Source: Hortaea werneckii
Taxonomy: Eukaryota > Ascomycota > Dothideomycetes > Mycosphaerellales > Teratosphaeriaceae
Assembly (NCBI GenBank): GCA_037044905.1
Contig: JBAOKB010000164.1
Location: forward strand, 62,001-126,000
Direction: 5' to 3'
DNA length: 64,000 bases
Part shown: one piece after another, positions 21,099-33,483 of the stretch
How positions within the stretch are numbered: position 1 is the first letter of the stretch
Layout: each line of letters opens with the position of its first letter
Made by a program: the position numbers and the translations under genes
The notes under the pieces: model-generated
What the model saw: the letters and a program-made list of their open reading frames with translations, nothing else
Database searches by the model: none
Told to the model about the DNA's origin: nothing

Positions 21099-23802
21099 CT
21101 ACCGTGCCCTTACCATTACGTGACCCGCATTCAACCCCCCCGATGTAGCAGCAATCTTCAAAAGTCCCTGGCCACCAATATGGGCGCGCAAAATGGCTAA
21201 GGCTTTACCAGTGAACGCTTCCCTTGTCAGAGACGAAAAGGTAACGAAGCTTGTCGGGTCACCATTGTCCGTAGCTACGATTTCACCAGGTCCGTCCAGC
21301 GCGAATGTAACGTTGTTCGCCGCCGTCGGTACCGTACGTCCTTTGGCATCAACTACTTCAATGGTCACAAAGGCCAGATCGGCACCATCAGCTTCGATCT
21401 CGCTTCTATCGGCAATCAACCGTAAACCGGCGGGCTCGTTGGTCGTACAAACCGTATCATTCGCCCATGCGCCGCCATTCCTATATGTCTGTACGAAAAG
21501 CGTACCAGGCTCATACTTGACCTCGTCCCATCGAAAACGGTACTCGTATTCGCCTCGGACAATGCGGCCTTGGGAGCGTCCGTTAAGAAACAGTTCGGCT
21601 TCGTCGGCTTCGCTGAAGACATGCACAGGTGTCACCTCACCTTCTCGACCAGACCAATCCCAGTGCGGCAATATATGCGCAACAGGCAATTCTGGACGCC
21701 ATCGGGCTTTGTATTGATAGTAACGGTCTTTGGGAAACCCAGCCAAGTCCACGATCCCGAAGTAAGAACTACGAGAGGTGTAGAAAGGAGTGGGCTCACC
21801 AAGGTAATCGATACCAGCCCAGACGAACTCACCGGCAACGTAAGGGTTTCGGTCAAGTGAAGCAAAAGTCTTGTCGGGAGAAGCGCCGAAGTTGGCGGTA
21901 TAGAGACCGTAAGCACTGACAAAGCCATCGTCAGGGTTAGTGCCCGAGCTATCATTTGCTGGAGCACTATCTGCGTCAACAACGGGGAAAATGTATGTCC
22001 CGCGAGTGTCGACCGTGGCGGCAGTTTCAGAACTCCAGATTGGCTTCTTTGGCAATGTAGAATGGAAGTCTGGGTAGACAGGGGGCGTGATGATGCCTGA
22101 AAGATTGGAATACTCAGGTCCAGTCCGGATGCCTTGCCCCTGGTAGTTGAGACTGATGATCTCAAGCGTCCCGGGAAATGACCAGCTCGCCTTTGCGGAA
22201 TTGACAGATGCTGTAGAGAGCCGGGTTGGGTCCTCCTCGGAGACAATCCTACGCAGCTTCCGCGATAGCACTGGCCCAGTCTCGTTGAGCGTTTGGTCAA
22301 TTACCTCGTTGCCATAGCTCCAGGCTACGATAGATGGATGATTGCGATCTCGGCGGATAAAATTACGCAAGTCTGGCTCATGCCATTCTGGAAAGATGAG
22401 ATGGAAGTCATTTTCAGTCTTGTTGTACTCCCAGGTGTCGAATATCTCGTCCATCACTACAATTCCCATTCGATCGGCCAACGTCAAAACTTCTCTGGCA
22501 GGTGGATTGTGTGCGGTGCGTAGAGCATTGAAACCCATCTCCTGCAGGGTTTCTAATTGTCGCTCGGCCGCTCGAGTATTGAAGGCAGCACCGAGAGCTC
22601 CCAGGTCATGATGGAGATTAACTCCTTGGACAGGGATCTGGTAGCCGTTGATAAGAAGCCCTTGACTAGGATCGAACACCACAGAACGAATGCCGAACTC
22701 TGTAGAGTACTGGTCGATAGCCTTGCGACCGGCATAGAGACGAGTGACAGCGATGTAGAGGTTAGGATTCTGCTCAGGCCGAGGGCCCCACAGTTTTGGA
22801 TCAGGCAGCATGATCGTTTGATCGACGGCTGCATTATCACCTGAGGAGACTTTTGCTGACGATGGGGAGCTCTGCGCGACCTTCAACTGTCTGCCATGCT
22901 GCTCAATCGAGTAAATGTCGGTCACTACCTGAACGTGGGCCGATCTTGCTCCAGCATTCTCAACCTGGACGATGATATTGACTGCTGCACTGTCATCCGT
23001 AATATCGGTTGTTGTGATGTAGGTGCCGTAGCGTCCAATGTGCACAGGATTGGTCTTGGTCAGATAGACGTTGCGATATAGCCCGGCGCCCGGATACCAG
23101 CGGGCTGATTCATTTGGGTTGTCAAGTCTTATTGCAATCAAGTTTTCTTCGCCGTATTTCAGACTACTTGAAAGATCCAGAGAGAATGAATTGTAGGGGT
23201 ATGGCTGAAGGTCATTAGTGATACGCGACGGCACTCATCAATCGTATGCAACTCACCCAGCCCCCAACCAAGTCTCCATTGATCCACACCATTGCATAAG
23301 ACATGGCACCTTCAATGTCGAGAGATATCGCATTGCCTGAGTCGCTCTGATCAATGTATACTGTCCGCCGATACCATCCAACACCTTGGATGGGCAGACG
23401 GCCCATGCCCCCACCCACGACAGGATCTTCTTCGTCCGTGTAGAACGGGCCATCGATAGCCCAGTCATGCGGCACGTTGACCAGTTGCCAAGCAGAATCG
23501 TCGAACGAGGTTTGAGCATATTCTACTTCCACTTGCGGTGGACCGTTTGGTGGTTCAAAGCGATTGGCCGAATCTAGAATGTAACGGTTGGCAGTAGGCA
23601 AAATCCAAGGTTTCAAGACGGTCGCGGCTGTCAGATTCCTTAAATCAGGCCGATAGTCGTATATCACGCCATCCGGATTGAATTCAAAGCGTGAGAAACG
23701 CCAGCCATCATTGAGGCTAACATGCTCTCTTGAATTCCCGTGACGATGGCCTTCCACAACTCCGATTGCCAGAGTTGCCAGCAGCGTAAGACATAACATC
23801 AT
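21099..23802 (-). CDS. glycoside hydrolase family 2, beta-galactosidase-like, secreted
   Basis: Exons 23802-23257 and 23204-21099, with a 52-base intron (GTGAGT...TTCAG) joining VGGW to PYPYNSFSLDL, give 883 aa. A signal peptide (MMLCLTLLATLAIGVVEG) is visible. Order of domains: sugar-binding jelly-roll (about residues 30-215, with VPHDWAIDGPF), immunoglobulin-like domain, then the TIM barrel (about 330-600), where GVNLHHDLGALG and ALRTAHNPP are typical. The acid/base Glu lies in WSYGNEV (about E482) and the nucleophile Glu in WSSET (about E575), so both catalytic residues are present. The C-terminal third matches a DUF4982-like part (HWDWSGREGEVTPV) and a further beta domain. Such enzymes release beta-linked galactose or related sugars; the exact substrate is not determined. 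Close relatives are often bacterial, so old horizontal transfer is possible, but the intron shows it is at home in a fungus. Confidence 0.9.
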
Positions 23803-24263
23803 GCTCCTTCACCTAATTCATAAGCATTTGGAGGAAGTCAAGTGGTCTCGGGCGTATTCAAAACAATTGAGAAGTTTCAAAGGATACGACATGCTTTATG
23901 CATATGTCGGCTCTTGCGGGGTCAAATAGACAGCTTCGGAGCAGTATTCAGCGAGCAATTCCATCTCCACCTGTCGATGATGCTATTTGCACCTCCCATG
24001 CTAAATGTCGAGCTTGACGGACAGAGTTTGTCCGCCAGTGGGAAGAAACAGCGAAACCTTCGTCAAGAATGTATAACGATCGTTTCACGATTTTACAGTG
24101 TCTAGTCATCGCCCGCATATTCGGAGAATGTAAAGTGCAAGCGTTTCCGAGAAGAAATACGTCTTTGAAGCGGCCAATCGTTTCCAAACGCCTGCGAGGG
24201 GTCGCTGGCTCTCGGCAAGCCGTGTGCGATGGGTGGTTGAACGGTTATCCAAGCATCAAGGTC
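23803..24263. other. intergenic, GH2 promoter side
   Basis: Lies between the GH2 start and the stop of the S41-like gene, both minus strand. No coding or repeat signal seen. Confidence 0.4.
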
Positions 24264-26821
24264 CTATAGAATCAAGACGTAACCCATAAGCAATGCCGCT
24301 ACTAACCCGACTGCCCTTGACGCAAGCAATACAGAAGCGCCGTTCTCGCTGTCTCCATCATTACCTTCATCACTTCCACCCTGTGAAGACTCGCCAGAGG
24401 AGCCTGTGCTGGTCCCGGAAGTAGACCCGTCTGAGTTTGTCTGTGTGCCATTCTCCGCCGCCAGGGTCAAGCTGTCGCGGGGGAAAATCGTATTGTTGCC
24501 GCCGAAGAAATTTCTTGCATTGTCCGGAAGATCTGTGCCATAGTAACTTGTCCCGTTGCTTGAGGAGTCACGTCCCGAGGATCCTTCTATGCAAACGTTC
24601 TCCTCATCACCCCATGCCCATTGGTAGACACGCTCCCAGATAGCCTCTTGCCGGGCATACATTTCCGGAGTGTAGAAGAAGCGGCAATCCGCAGCCTCAT
24701 AGATGAACTGTAAAGGGGTCAATGTATCATCGCCTTGGCGGATATTGTTCCGGAAATTGACGCCTGCCTGTGCAAGCAGGTCTGATCCCGGAGCCGCACG
24801 ATCAATCGCCTTGGTAGCTGCGCTTAAAACGTTTCCTTCGTCGGTGTCGAAGGAACTCAGTAGCCGAAGCCGATCTCCTGGCGCGGCATATTGGCTAGCA
24901 ATGACGACAATGTAGTACAACTGCCCCATGCCCATAAGTCGAGACCCTTTTGTCCCGCCAACGGCCTGCATTGGCCCTGTCTGCTTGCGCCCACCGACCG
25001 CAACTGACTTCACACCAACCTGGGTCTTCATGAACTCGCTGAAAATAGCACAAGTGGAGGCGCAAGTGCCGTCTGTCAGCATAACAATGTTTTCCGCTGC
25101 GAATGTCTGTGGCTGAGTCATAGTGTCATTTCCGTAGCCGAAAATGGGGACTGCATCTTCGGAGACCTCCGTTAGATTGTGTCGCACCAGCGAGGTTGGG
25201 GCGCATATGTTGCTCTCAGGACCATCGTAAAGCGAGTCCCAAGACTCAAAGGGACGACCCTGGGCATCCAAGGCAACCCGATAGTTGAAAGGGAACCAAG
25301 CAACGGACAGCTCATCACTTGCAGCCTCTGTCCGAAGCAAATCCTCGTGAGCGCTAAGTGCGCTGCCTGTGAAGTTGAAGAGCTGGTGTTGTCGATATGT
25401 ACCCGCTCCGTAAGGCATTTGTGAGGGGAACAGTTGGAGGAACAAATCGTAGGCCAAGAATGTAGAGCCACCACCGTTACCCCGAAGATCAATCACAAGC
25501 TTTGTCTTGTTATTCGCGTTGGCCGTGGCAAGGGTCTGGCGTACGCCATTCTCGAATTCGACAATTCTGGCTTGTGAGCTGAGGAAGCTGGGCACTGAAA
25601 GAACCGCAAGATCCTCGAAATTATCATCGGGGAAGTACCCTGCGATGTTTCCGTCGACCGACGTGATGATGGGGCTCGGAAAGGCATCGTTTGTCGGTGC
25701 CACGCGCTGGGTCGACACGGGCTCGTAAGGGACCTGAGTCGTTGTCGTCGGCGTAGTCGTGTTGGCTGGGCTAGCTGCGAATTGCTGCAGCTTCTCGTTG
25801 TAGGTTGTGTTACAAAAACGTTGGAAAAAGCTCAGTCCGTCGGTAACACCTTCTAAGGTCTGATTTGATGCCAATGCAGCTACTGTGGGTACTGTACGAT
25901 TAGTTCCATTGGTGAAACCAAGGATAGTCTCATTCCCTTGATACAGTATGGAATAACCAAAGGTGTCGCCGCCAGCTGCAATGGAGCCATTTCCGGGTAG
26001 GTTCTGGAACAAGCTGTTGTAGTTGGCATCCGGGTCTCTCGACCTGCCATTTTGGGATGCATAACTGTTCAGCCACGACTCTACGTCCTCTCCATTAATT
26101 TCCTCAATGGAAGATGGTGTGTATCCTGCATCTTCTTCGTCTTGCATCGCATCGAGGTCATCATACGCAAAGACACTCGGCAATTCATCGTCGCCTTGCA
26201 CTACCTGGTAAAATTGTCAATCCTAGCTCAAATTTCAACCAAATATTTCTGGAGTCTCGAGTAGACAGGCTATCAACGCATTGCGGAAAGGGGACTTACC
26301 GACATCAGAGAAAAAAGATCCCCGGATTGAAGGCTACGATTGGATGACCGGTCTGCGATGCCTTTGACACGCAGGAATTGAAACACGCCGACGATGTCCG
26401 GGATGTAAGTCAGATGCCCATCATAAGCCGAGGAGACCAGTTTGTAGAGGTCAAGTTGAAAGTCGTATTCATTGTCGTAGAAGTCATCCTCAAGCTTCTG
26501 CGTGAGTTCTTCCAGGCTACTGGTGAGGTTGACGGCAGGGTAAATCCAGCCTGGCGGCATTTGCTCGCCATAATAGTCCAGGTCACTCTGGAACTCGAGG
26601 AACACCTTGAGGCCAGCTAGTTGAAGGGCGTCTTCATCCTTGAAGAGTGGGACCGATCGTAGGCAAGAAAGGGTCAGATCTGCTGGTAAGAATGTGTTGT
26701 TGTCCTGCGCCAAATTGCTGAGCTCTGTGCATGGCTCTTGAGGTTCCTCTGACTGTCGAGGATCTAGCGAGGAAGCTACGCTGATACCGAGAAGTAAAGG
26801 AACAGTATGAATCTTTAACAT
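24264..26821 (-). CDS. S41-family peptidase-like protein, secreted and GPI-anchored
   Basis: Exons 26821-26300 and 26204-24264, intron of 95 bases (GTAAGT...ACCAG), 820 aa. I take the ATG at 26821 because MLKIHTVPLLLGISVASS is a good signal peptide; the longer frame upstream lacks an ATG. A PDZ-like N-terminal part is followed by the S41 core from about residue 370: KLVIDLRGNGGGSTFLAYDLF, then MLTDGTCASTCAIFSEFM, whose Ser at about 557 corresponds to the catalytic Ser of tail-specific (CPAF-like) proteases. Many N-glycosylation sites occur. The end is a Ser/Gly linker, then a hydrophobic tail (VLLASRAVGLVAALLMGYVLIL region) with no cytosolic part, as for a GPI signal. Members of this group are extracellular or wall-bound in ascomycetes; substrate unknown. 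Confidence 0.85.
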
Positions 26822-27578
26822 CTTGAGGAGTCGTGGGCCAGCGAACGATACACGGAGGAAGTACAATTGCCAAACATGTACTGGAGAGCGAAGGCAAAGA
26901 GAGCCCTACACAGCCTACACAGAGGGCCGTGTCTTCCGTTGCTGGCTTGCGCGTGATGTGCTTGGGAAGTGCCATGGCGAATAATGCGGCACTGTTTTTC
27001 CTTGGGAATCACCTTGGCTAGTTCCGCAGCAGCGGCGACACGAGCACGACAACGATCTGTCCGAGGAGCAGCGCGCGACCAAGGAGTGTCTAATGACTTA
27101 GCGCATCCTTCTCGGTGACGCCCGCACCTGCGCCGCTTGGCATATATTATACCTCCCAGGATGTCTATACGCCGCTTTCGGTCAAATTCGATCCTAATGC
27201 ACATCGCCTCGATCGCGTGCCTCGGAATAGTATCGATGTGATCTAACATCACGTTTTCGATATCCCGATTGCTGACATCGTGACAGAAGAAGGCGTACCG
27301 ACTCTCCAATTGCAAGAGAGTTTACCTGCCACCAGCCACGCGTTGTCTCTATATTGGTCCACAACGAGAACGTTACTCCGATACCTGTCACGAACGTGAC
27401 TCTGACTTTCACCAAAATATAGTAGCCTAACAGCTAAAAGATGAACATTGCCGCTGCAATAATGAGACTTAAATGTGACTTCGTTTCGGAAGTTGGTCAC
27501 TAGCAGCTGAACATCCTGTATCCATTCGCAAGCCATCCATAAGACACTCGTCACATTGGGCCTAATCAACCATACATA
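26822..27578. other. intergenic, S41-like gene promoter side
   Basis: A 166-codon minus-strand frame at 26815-27315 overlaps the signal-peptide region of the neighbouring gene in another frame and is Arg/Cys-rich without a domain; rejected. A TATATTATAC stretch occurs near 27,145. Otherwise nothing seen. Confidence 0.4.
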
Positions 27579-29292
27579 CTAACTGTCCCCGACATTGTAC
27601 GCTTTACTACCAGGGCCAAACAACAGATGCGGCTTCCGCTCCGCCACGTCCAAAATCGTCTGCGCAAAGACCGAGTTCGCCCAGGCAAACCAGCTGCGCG
27701 TATAATCCTTCACTCTCTCCACATTGACGCTCTCATGCACTAAGCCCAAGGGACTCGCTCTCTTCACAGCCTCCAAAAGGCCCATGATCTCGTCATCGTC
27801 GTTGGAAGTCATGGCCTGTATGAGCAACGACATAGGCCAGGCGTTCTGAAGCCCGATGTGCGGACCACCGATACCCGAGAAATCGGAGCCGGTGAGGTAG
27901 TAAGGGTTGCCGGACTTGGAGAGGATCATCTTCCGGGTGTTCTGGTAGGTCCGTTCCTCAGGCCTCACGAAGCCGAGATAGGGCAGGGCCAGCAGCGAGG
28001 GGACGTTGGCGTCGTCCATGAGGATGCTGGAGCCGTAGCCGTCGACTTCGAAGGCGAAGACGTAGCCCCATTTCGCGTGCTGCACGACGCCGTGCTCCCA
28101 CACGCCCTTCTCGATGCTTTCGCCGCGGGCCTTGAGGCCTTCCGAGAGTTTGGGTTTGCCGGCTGCGGCGAGGATGTGGGAGGCGCGTTTCAGTTCGACG
28201 GCCATCATGGCGTTGCCCGGGATGAAGAAACCAAGGGTCGTGGCGTCGTCGCTAGGGCGGAAGGCGGAGCGGATTAAGCCAGTGCCGTAATTGAGCGGAT
28301 TACCGTTGCCGGCTAGGTTCAAGGTCTCGGTCCCGGTGTTCGTGCTGCGCTGAAAGCGGTACTCTTGACGCTGGAAAGCGCCAGTCTTCGGGCTGAAAGT
28401 GCTCTGGCTTTGTTCGTCCAGCACACGCAGAAGGCTCTCTAAAGCATGGTACCAGCGAGGCGTGAGGAACTCTGTAGAACCAGTATTGTCATAGAATTCG
28501 TTGCCGAGGCGCAAGAAGTGAGCCAGTGAGTCGAGTTCATATTTGCACTCAAACACCTGGCTGGGTTGATACGCTGGGTGAACATTGTCACCTTGACCGT
28601 TGTCGCTTGGGTGTAGTTTGCTCGGCGGTGGCGGCTGAAAAGCATTGCAATACGGCGACTCTATCACGTACTCTGCTTGCGTATTGATGGCGCCCAGTAT
28701 AAGGTTTTCTATGGCTTTATCTTTCTTTGCTAGGCGTTGATACTGTGCCAGCTGGTTCGTACTGTCTCGCAACCACTCTGCGTTGATGTCACCTGTCACA
28801 ATGAAGCTCTGCGCTCCTTTCCACGCTTCCGCTGACCCTGAGCTGAAGATCTGCTGTGCATACGTGTCATGGGTCTCCGTCCCGTCAACGTGCCACCGCA
28901 CTGTCGTATCCAATGTATTTGGGAAGGCATTGTTGAAGATTCTTGCTAGGTCCTTGTCTACCATGGTCTCGTTGAAGTCTTTGATTATCTTCTCAACCAG
29001 GTCTGACTCGAATGTTCGACAATGTTGCGAAGGGCGTTGGAAAGGAAGCTCCATGGGGCCATCGCTATACGGGCGGCTAGGCAGTCGTCAGCGAGGTGTG
29101 CAATAGCGCGGTTGAATGGTTTGCCTACTGCGAAAACCGCGAATAGTGCTGATATTCCGGGCACGCATCGCGATATTTGGCCTTGATTTTGGGATCCTTT
29201 GCCGGACCGTGTTGTGCCTGAGCGAAGCAGAATGGCTGGTCAATACACAGACTCGCCAGCACAAGCAGTGCCATGGACGAAGGGGCTCTCAT
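27579..29292 (-). CDS. GH125 exo-alpha-1,6-mannosidase, secreted
   Basis: Metal-independent alpha-mannosidase of family GH125, which removes alpha-1,6-linked mannose from non-reducing ends of N-glycans or mannans by inversion. Exons 29292-29129 and 29076-27579, intron 29077-29128 (GTAGGC...CCTAG, 52 bases), 553 aa. Exon 1, which the longest open frame misses, encodes a signal peptide (MRAPSSMALLVLASLC) and the family entry CPEYQHYSRFSH, joining RPYSDGPMELPFQRP. Family blocks are clear: CRTFESDLVEKII, VTGDINAEWLRDSTNQ, KYELDSLAHFLRL, IRSAFRPSDDAT and YLGFVRPEE. Length is normal for fungal GH125. It is the last intact host gene before the transposon island, its start codon lying about 400 bases from the AT-rich boundary. 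Confidence 0.92.
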
Positions 29293-29689
29293 GTTGCTTG
29301 GGTCAAGTGTCAGTGATGATTAGGGTGCTGTGCAGGTTAGACCTCATCGCAACGATGACAATGATTGTTGATCACTTCAGGGACAATCGACGTTGGAATG
29401 CAATCGCGAGGGGTTCACGCGCGCGCGCCGAACCCGACCCCAGAGCGGGGGCGATTCTGCCACGACTTGACCAACCTGACATTCGGCTTTCGCAACTCTT
29501 AGGTCTACCCTGCACATTCGCAGGTCGCTGCTACTCGTGGATCCACCGAGGCATGATTACAACAACTCTTGAATAGCAAAGAGAAATCCAATTGTCGAGG
29601 ATAAGAGCGTAATGGACATCGACAATGTCTATAGATAGCATCGTGGGAGATGCAAGAAAGGAATTCCAACTAGGTATTCCTAGAAAGCG
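29293..29689. other. GH125 promoter side, edge of the island
   Basis: Composition stays normal to about 29,690, then AT content rises sharply. A (CG)n-like run near 29,420 is the only low-complexity feature. A plus-strand frame at 29199-29576 is antisense to exon 1 and not supported. Confidence 0.4.
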
Positions 29690-30125
29690 GAGCTTAAGAA
29701 TAACGCCGAGCTTGCGATATTACGTAAGGGTACGGGCACGTCCGTTAACCTTACTTTACTTTAGAAGCGTAGCAAATTCTCTCCTAATATAAAGGGTCTA
29801 TATTAGAAAGGAATATATTAAATATATAGGACTTTTATTTACTTAGTTATAAAAAAGTAAAAATTTCTATCCTAAAATAATAAAAATACTATAGGAAAGA
29901 ATTAAAGAATCTAGACCTAGGAGTAATACTAAGTATAAACTAAAAGTTATATTTCCTTCCTAATTATTACTAGTTTTATTAGGATAGAACTAATAATAAA
30001 TTTACATTATTTATTATCTATATATAATAGAAAAGAACTACTAGGTATTATAAGTTAATATTATAATTATATAAAGAGGTAATATATTATATTTTCTTCT
30101 ACTTCCTTTTACTTTTTAAATATAA

Positions 30126-30407
<282 letters not shown>

Positions 30408-30668
30408 AAATAGCTCGTACTATATATAGTACCCCCCTCGTCTTCCCTATTACTAAAGCCCTTATAGTCTTAACTACTACTACTATACCCTAGGAGCGTT
30501 AGCGTAGTAGTAATTATACTATCGTTTATAAGTAGTAGAAGTATATATAGTCAACTTTCTTTTCTAATAGCTACTATTTACTTTAGGACCGAATTTATAC
30601 TAACTATTAATATAGCTTTAACTATAATCTAGCAATTACTCTCTACCTTAATACTTGTATTAACTAGG

Positions 30669-30688
30669 CTCTCTCTCTCTCTCTCTCT
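30669..30688. repeat. (CT)10 microsatellite
   Basis: Ten perfect CT units in AT-rich degraded sequence. Confidence 0.9.
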
Positions 30689-31604
30689 TAGCCTCCTTTA
30701 CCCCTCTCTTATAGTCCTCCTCCCCCTCCTCTAATACTAGAATAGCGCTAGCTATAGCTATAGCTAGTAGCAACGACGACAATAATAATAATACTAGTAG
30801 GTTTAGCTAGGGTAGTAGCAATAACGATAATAATAATAACAACAATAATAATAATAGTAGTACTAGGGTTAGGCCTATACTAGTCTTAGGCGCTAGTACT
30901 AGTACTAGGATAGTTATAGTACCTACTTAGTATAGCTATAGTTAGCTAGTTAGTTTAGGAAGTTTAGTATTAGTTTAGTATACTAATTATTAAGTTATAT
31001 ATAATAAATAATACTAATAATACTATAGGCTAGATACCCCTAATATATAGTAGTATATTATAAAGGCTTAGTAGGTAGCCGCCTCTTATAAAGAGAGGTA
31101 TAGGTACTACTATATAGGCTAGGCTTTAATAAACGGCTGTCTACTAGTACCTTTATATAGCTATTATATTAGAAAGGGTATTTATACTATAGATTATTAA
31201 GTAGTAGCTAGTAGTCGCTATAAGTAGTACCTATAAGATAATATAGTAAAGGGGAGGGATAGGGTATATAGGTAGAGGGTAGGATAAGGGGGGTAAAGGT
31301 AGTAGTAGTAGCGTACTATTCTTTATTTTCTTTTTTCTTTTTAATAGATATTCTAGAACCTCTTAGCCCTTAATTATTTTTTAAACTTTATATATTAATT
31401 AGATTACAATTTTATTCTAAATAAGAGGTCTTTAAGTTAGGAGAGAAACTATTATTAATTCTAATTATATACGAGCTATAAGTATAACGACTAGCGGAGA
31501 AATAGAAAAAGTATAGAATCTTAATATAGTAAGTCTTTAAAGTAGAAATCTAGAGAATTAAATCCTAATATAAATAGCTATTAAATAGGAAAGGGGTAGA
31601 ATTA

Positions 31605-31885
31605 TTTCCTAATAGGAGGAGCTAAGGGAGGGGAATCTAAAGAATTTTTTTATAATAGGAAGAGCTAAGAAAGGGGAATCTAAGAATTTTTTTTATAATA
31701 GAAGGAGCTAGAGAAGGGGAATCTAAGGAATTCTTTCCTAATAGGAGGAGCTAAAAGAGGAGAATCTAGGGAATTCTTTCTTAATAGAAGGAGCTAAGGG
31801 AGGGGAATCTAGGGAATTCTTTTTTAATAGAAGGAGTTAGAGAAGGGGAATCTAAAGAATTCTTTCTTAATAGGAGGAGCTATAT
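31605..31885. repeat. 42-43-base minisatellite, about six and a half copies
   Basis: The unit contains GGAGCTA, then a purine block GGGGAATCTA, then GAATTCTTTC and TTAATAG. GAGCTA recurs at intervals of 42-43 bases from about 31,617 to 31,873. Copies differ by scattered C/T and G/A changes and small T-run differences. Confidence 0.85.
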
Positions 31886-32329
31886 TAGGAAAGAAATTAA
31901 AAGATACGTAAGTTAGTTATATAGTTATAGGATATAAACCTGCTACTATAGGAGCGTTAGACGTCCTAAGTGTCTAAGGGAAGGCGTACGTAAGTATAGG
32001 GGAGCGTTAAAGGTAATTGGGTTTTTAAAGCATTATTCTAAAGTATCTAAGTCGGCCGTAGTCTAAGTAGTAACAAGCAATAGTATTAATCTAGTAACAA
32101 AAGCATTCTAGTAATAGTCTATATATGTTATTGTCCTTCTTTCTCTCTACGTCCTAAGATCTTACTTATGCCCTCTAATAACAAGTAGGGGCTAGGTTCC
32201 CTACGACACTACCTAGTTACTAGAAATTAATCGCTAGAGACTACGCTAGTCCTAATCTAGTAATTATATAATAGTATTATATAATAGCCTACTAGCTAGT
32301 TAATCAAAATCGAAGCTCTACTCGAATAT

Positions 32330-32990
32330 AAGATTCTCTAAATAGCGAACCTAAAATATAGTAATATAAAATAGTATTAAGTCCTTTCTTTCTAAAGAAA
32401 AATCTAGTACCGCCTTAGGAACTATTATTCCTTAAGCCTTATAGACTATAATCGTATATATAAGGCGGACTAGGAACTAGCTATAGAACTGCGTAACCCT
32501 ATTACTATAGAAATTATACTAAGACTAATAGATTAGAATAATAGCGTATTTAACACAATACTATATAAATAACTTAACTAAAGGCCTAGAGTATTACGAG
32601 ATAGGTACTAAGACAAGTAGGTAGAATAGCTAATCTAAATACTCTTTTATAGAGTTTAAGTTTAGCGCCTATATAATATTATAAAACTAATACTAGGTAC
32701 TATTTATAATACTACGCTTAGTCTAGAGGGTTTTAAGAATTATAAGCTTATACCTAATAGATAACTCTAAGAACAGCTCTAGTATACCTATTTTAGGGAT
32801 AGTCGCGCGAGATATAACCTTATTACTATAGTAAGTAAGAATACAAAAAACTAGCTAGTTACCCTTACGCTATAAGGAGTAATTAAACTCGTTAGTAGCG
32901 GCGTTAATTAGGTATAATTAGATAGTATTATTAAAGGTAAAGATTTCCTAGAAAGAGAGAGCTACCTAAAGTATATATTAGCGATTTCTT
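32330..32990 (+). pseudogene. RIP-degraded coding relic, family unknown
   Basis: One frame reads coherently across about 650 bases, broken only by TAA and TAG codons at places where CAA, CAG or TGG would be expected before RIP. Runs between stops look like protein (for example SLEGFKNYKLIPNR and KGKDFLERESYLK). I cannot assign it. It belongs to the oldest layer, into which element A was inserted at 33,043. Confidence 0.35.
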
Positions 32991-33043
32991 TCTTAATATA
33001 TAGATTACTAATTAAGAAGTAATACCTAGTAATAGGTAGTAAG

Positions 33044-33444
33044 TATTATAAACATAGAGATTAATTAGACAAACAAGCGATAAGATAGCGTAGTAGTAGG
33101 AACCCTACTACCTAGAGCTAAAAACAAGAGTTACGTAATAGAGTACTAAGTAGCGCACGTAATAGGGCGCTCTCTCTCTACGCTCTACTCTCTATACTCT
33201 ATACTCTCTTCGAGAAAGTAGCGAGAGTAAGAGAGTATAATATATAAAGACACGAATCTTTTATATATATATAATTAGGCACGTTTCTTACTAGGAGTTT
33301 GTATATTTAACTTATATTATAATCCGACTATTAGGTAGAGACCTTATAGCTTTGTTACAATTAGTTATCCTATAACCTAGTTGTCTTAATACATCTGTTC
33401 TAAAGAGCTCTAAACCTATAATACTACTTCGTAGGGTCGTAATA
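33044..33444 (+). repeat. element A 5' LTR
   Basis: Begins TATTATAAAC and ends GGGTCGTAATA, RIP versions of a TGTTAC...GCAACA LTR. It matches the copy at 39,956 almost base for base. U3 carries inverted CTCTCT/GAGAGT blocks before a TATA-rich stretch near 33,255. Confidence 0.93.
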
Positions 33445-33483
33445 CTTTAAATACCCTTAAGGAACTTTGTACCTTAGACAATA

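Noticed and set aside
26815..27315. 166-codon minus-strand frame upstream of the S41-like gene
   Set aside because: Arg/Cys-rich with no domain and overlaps the first codons of the better-supported gene in another frame.
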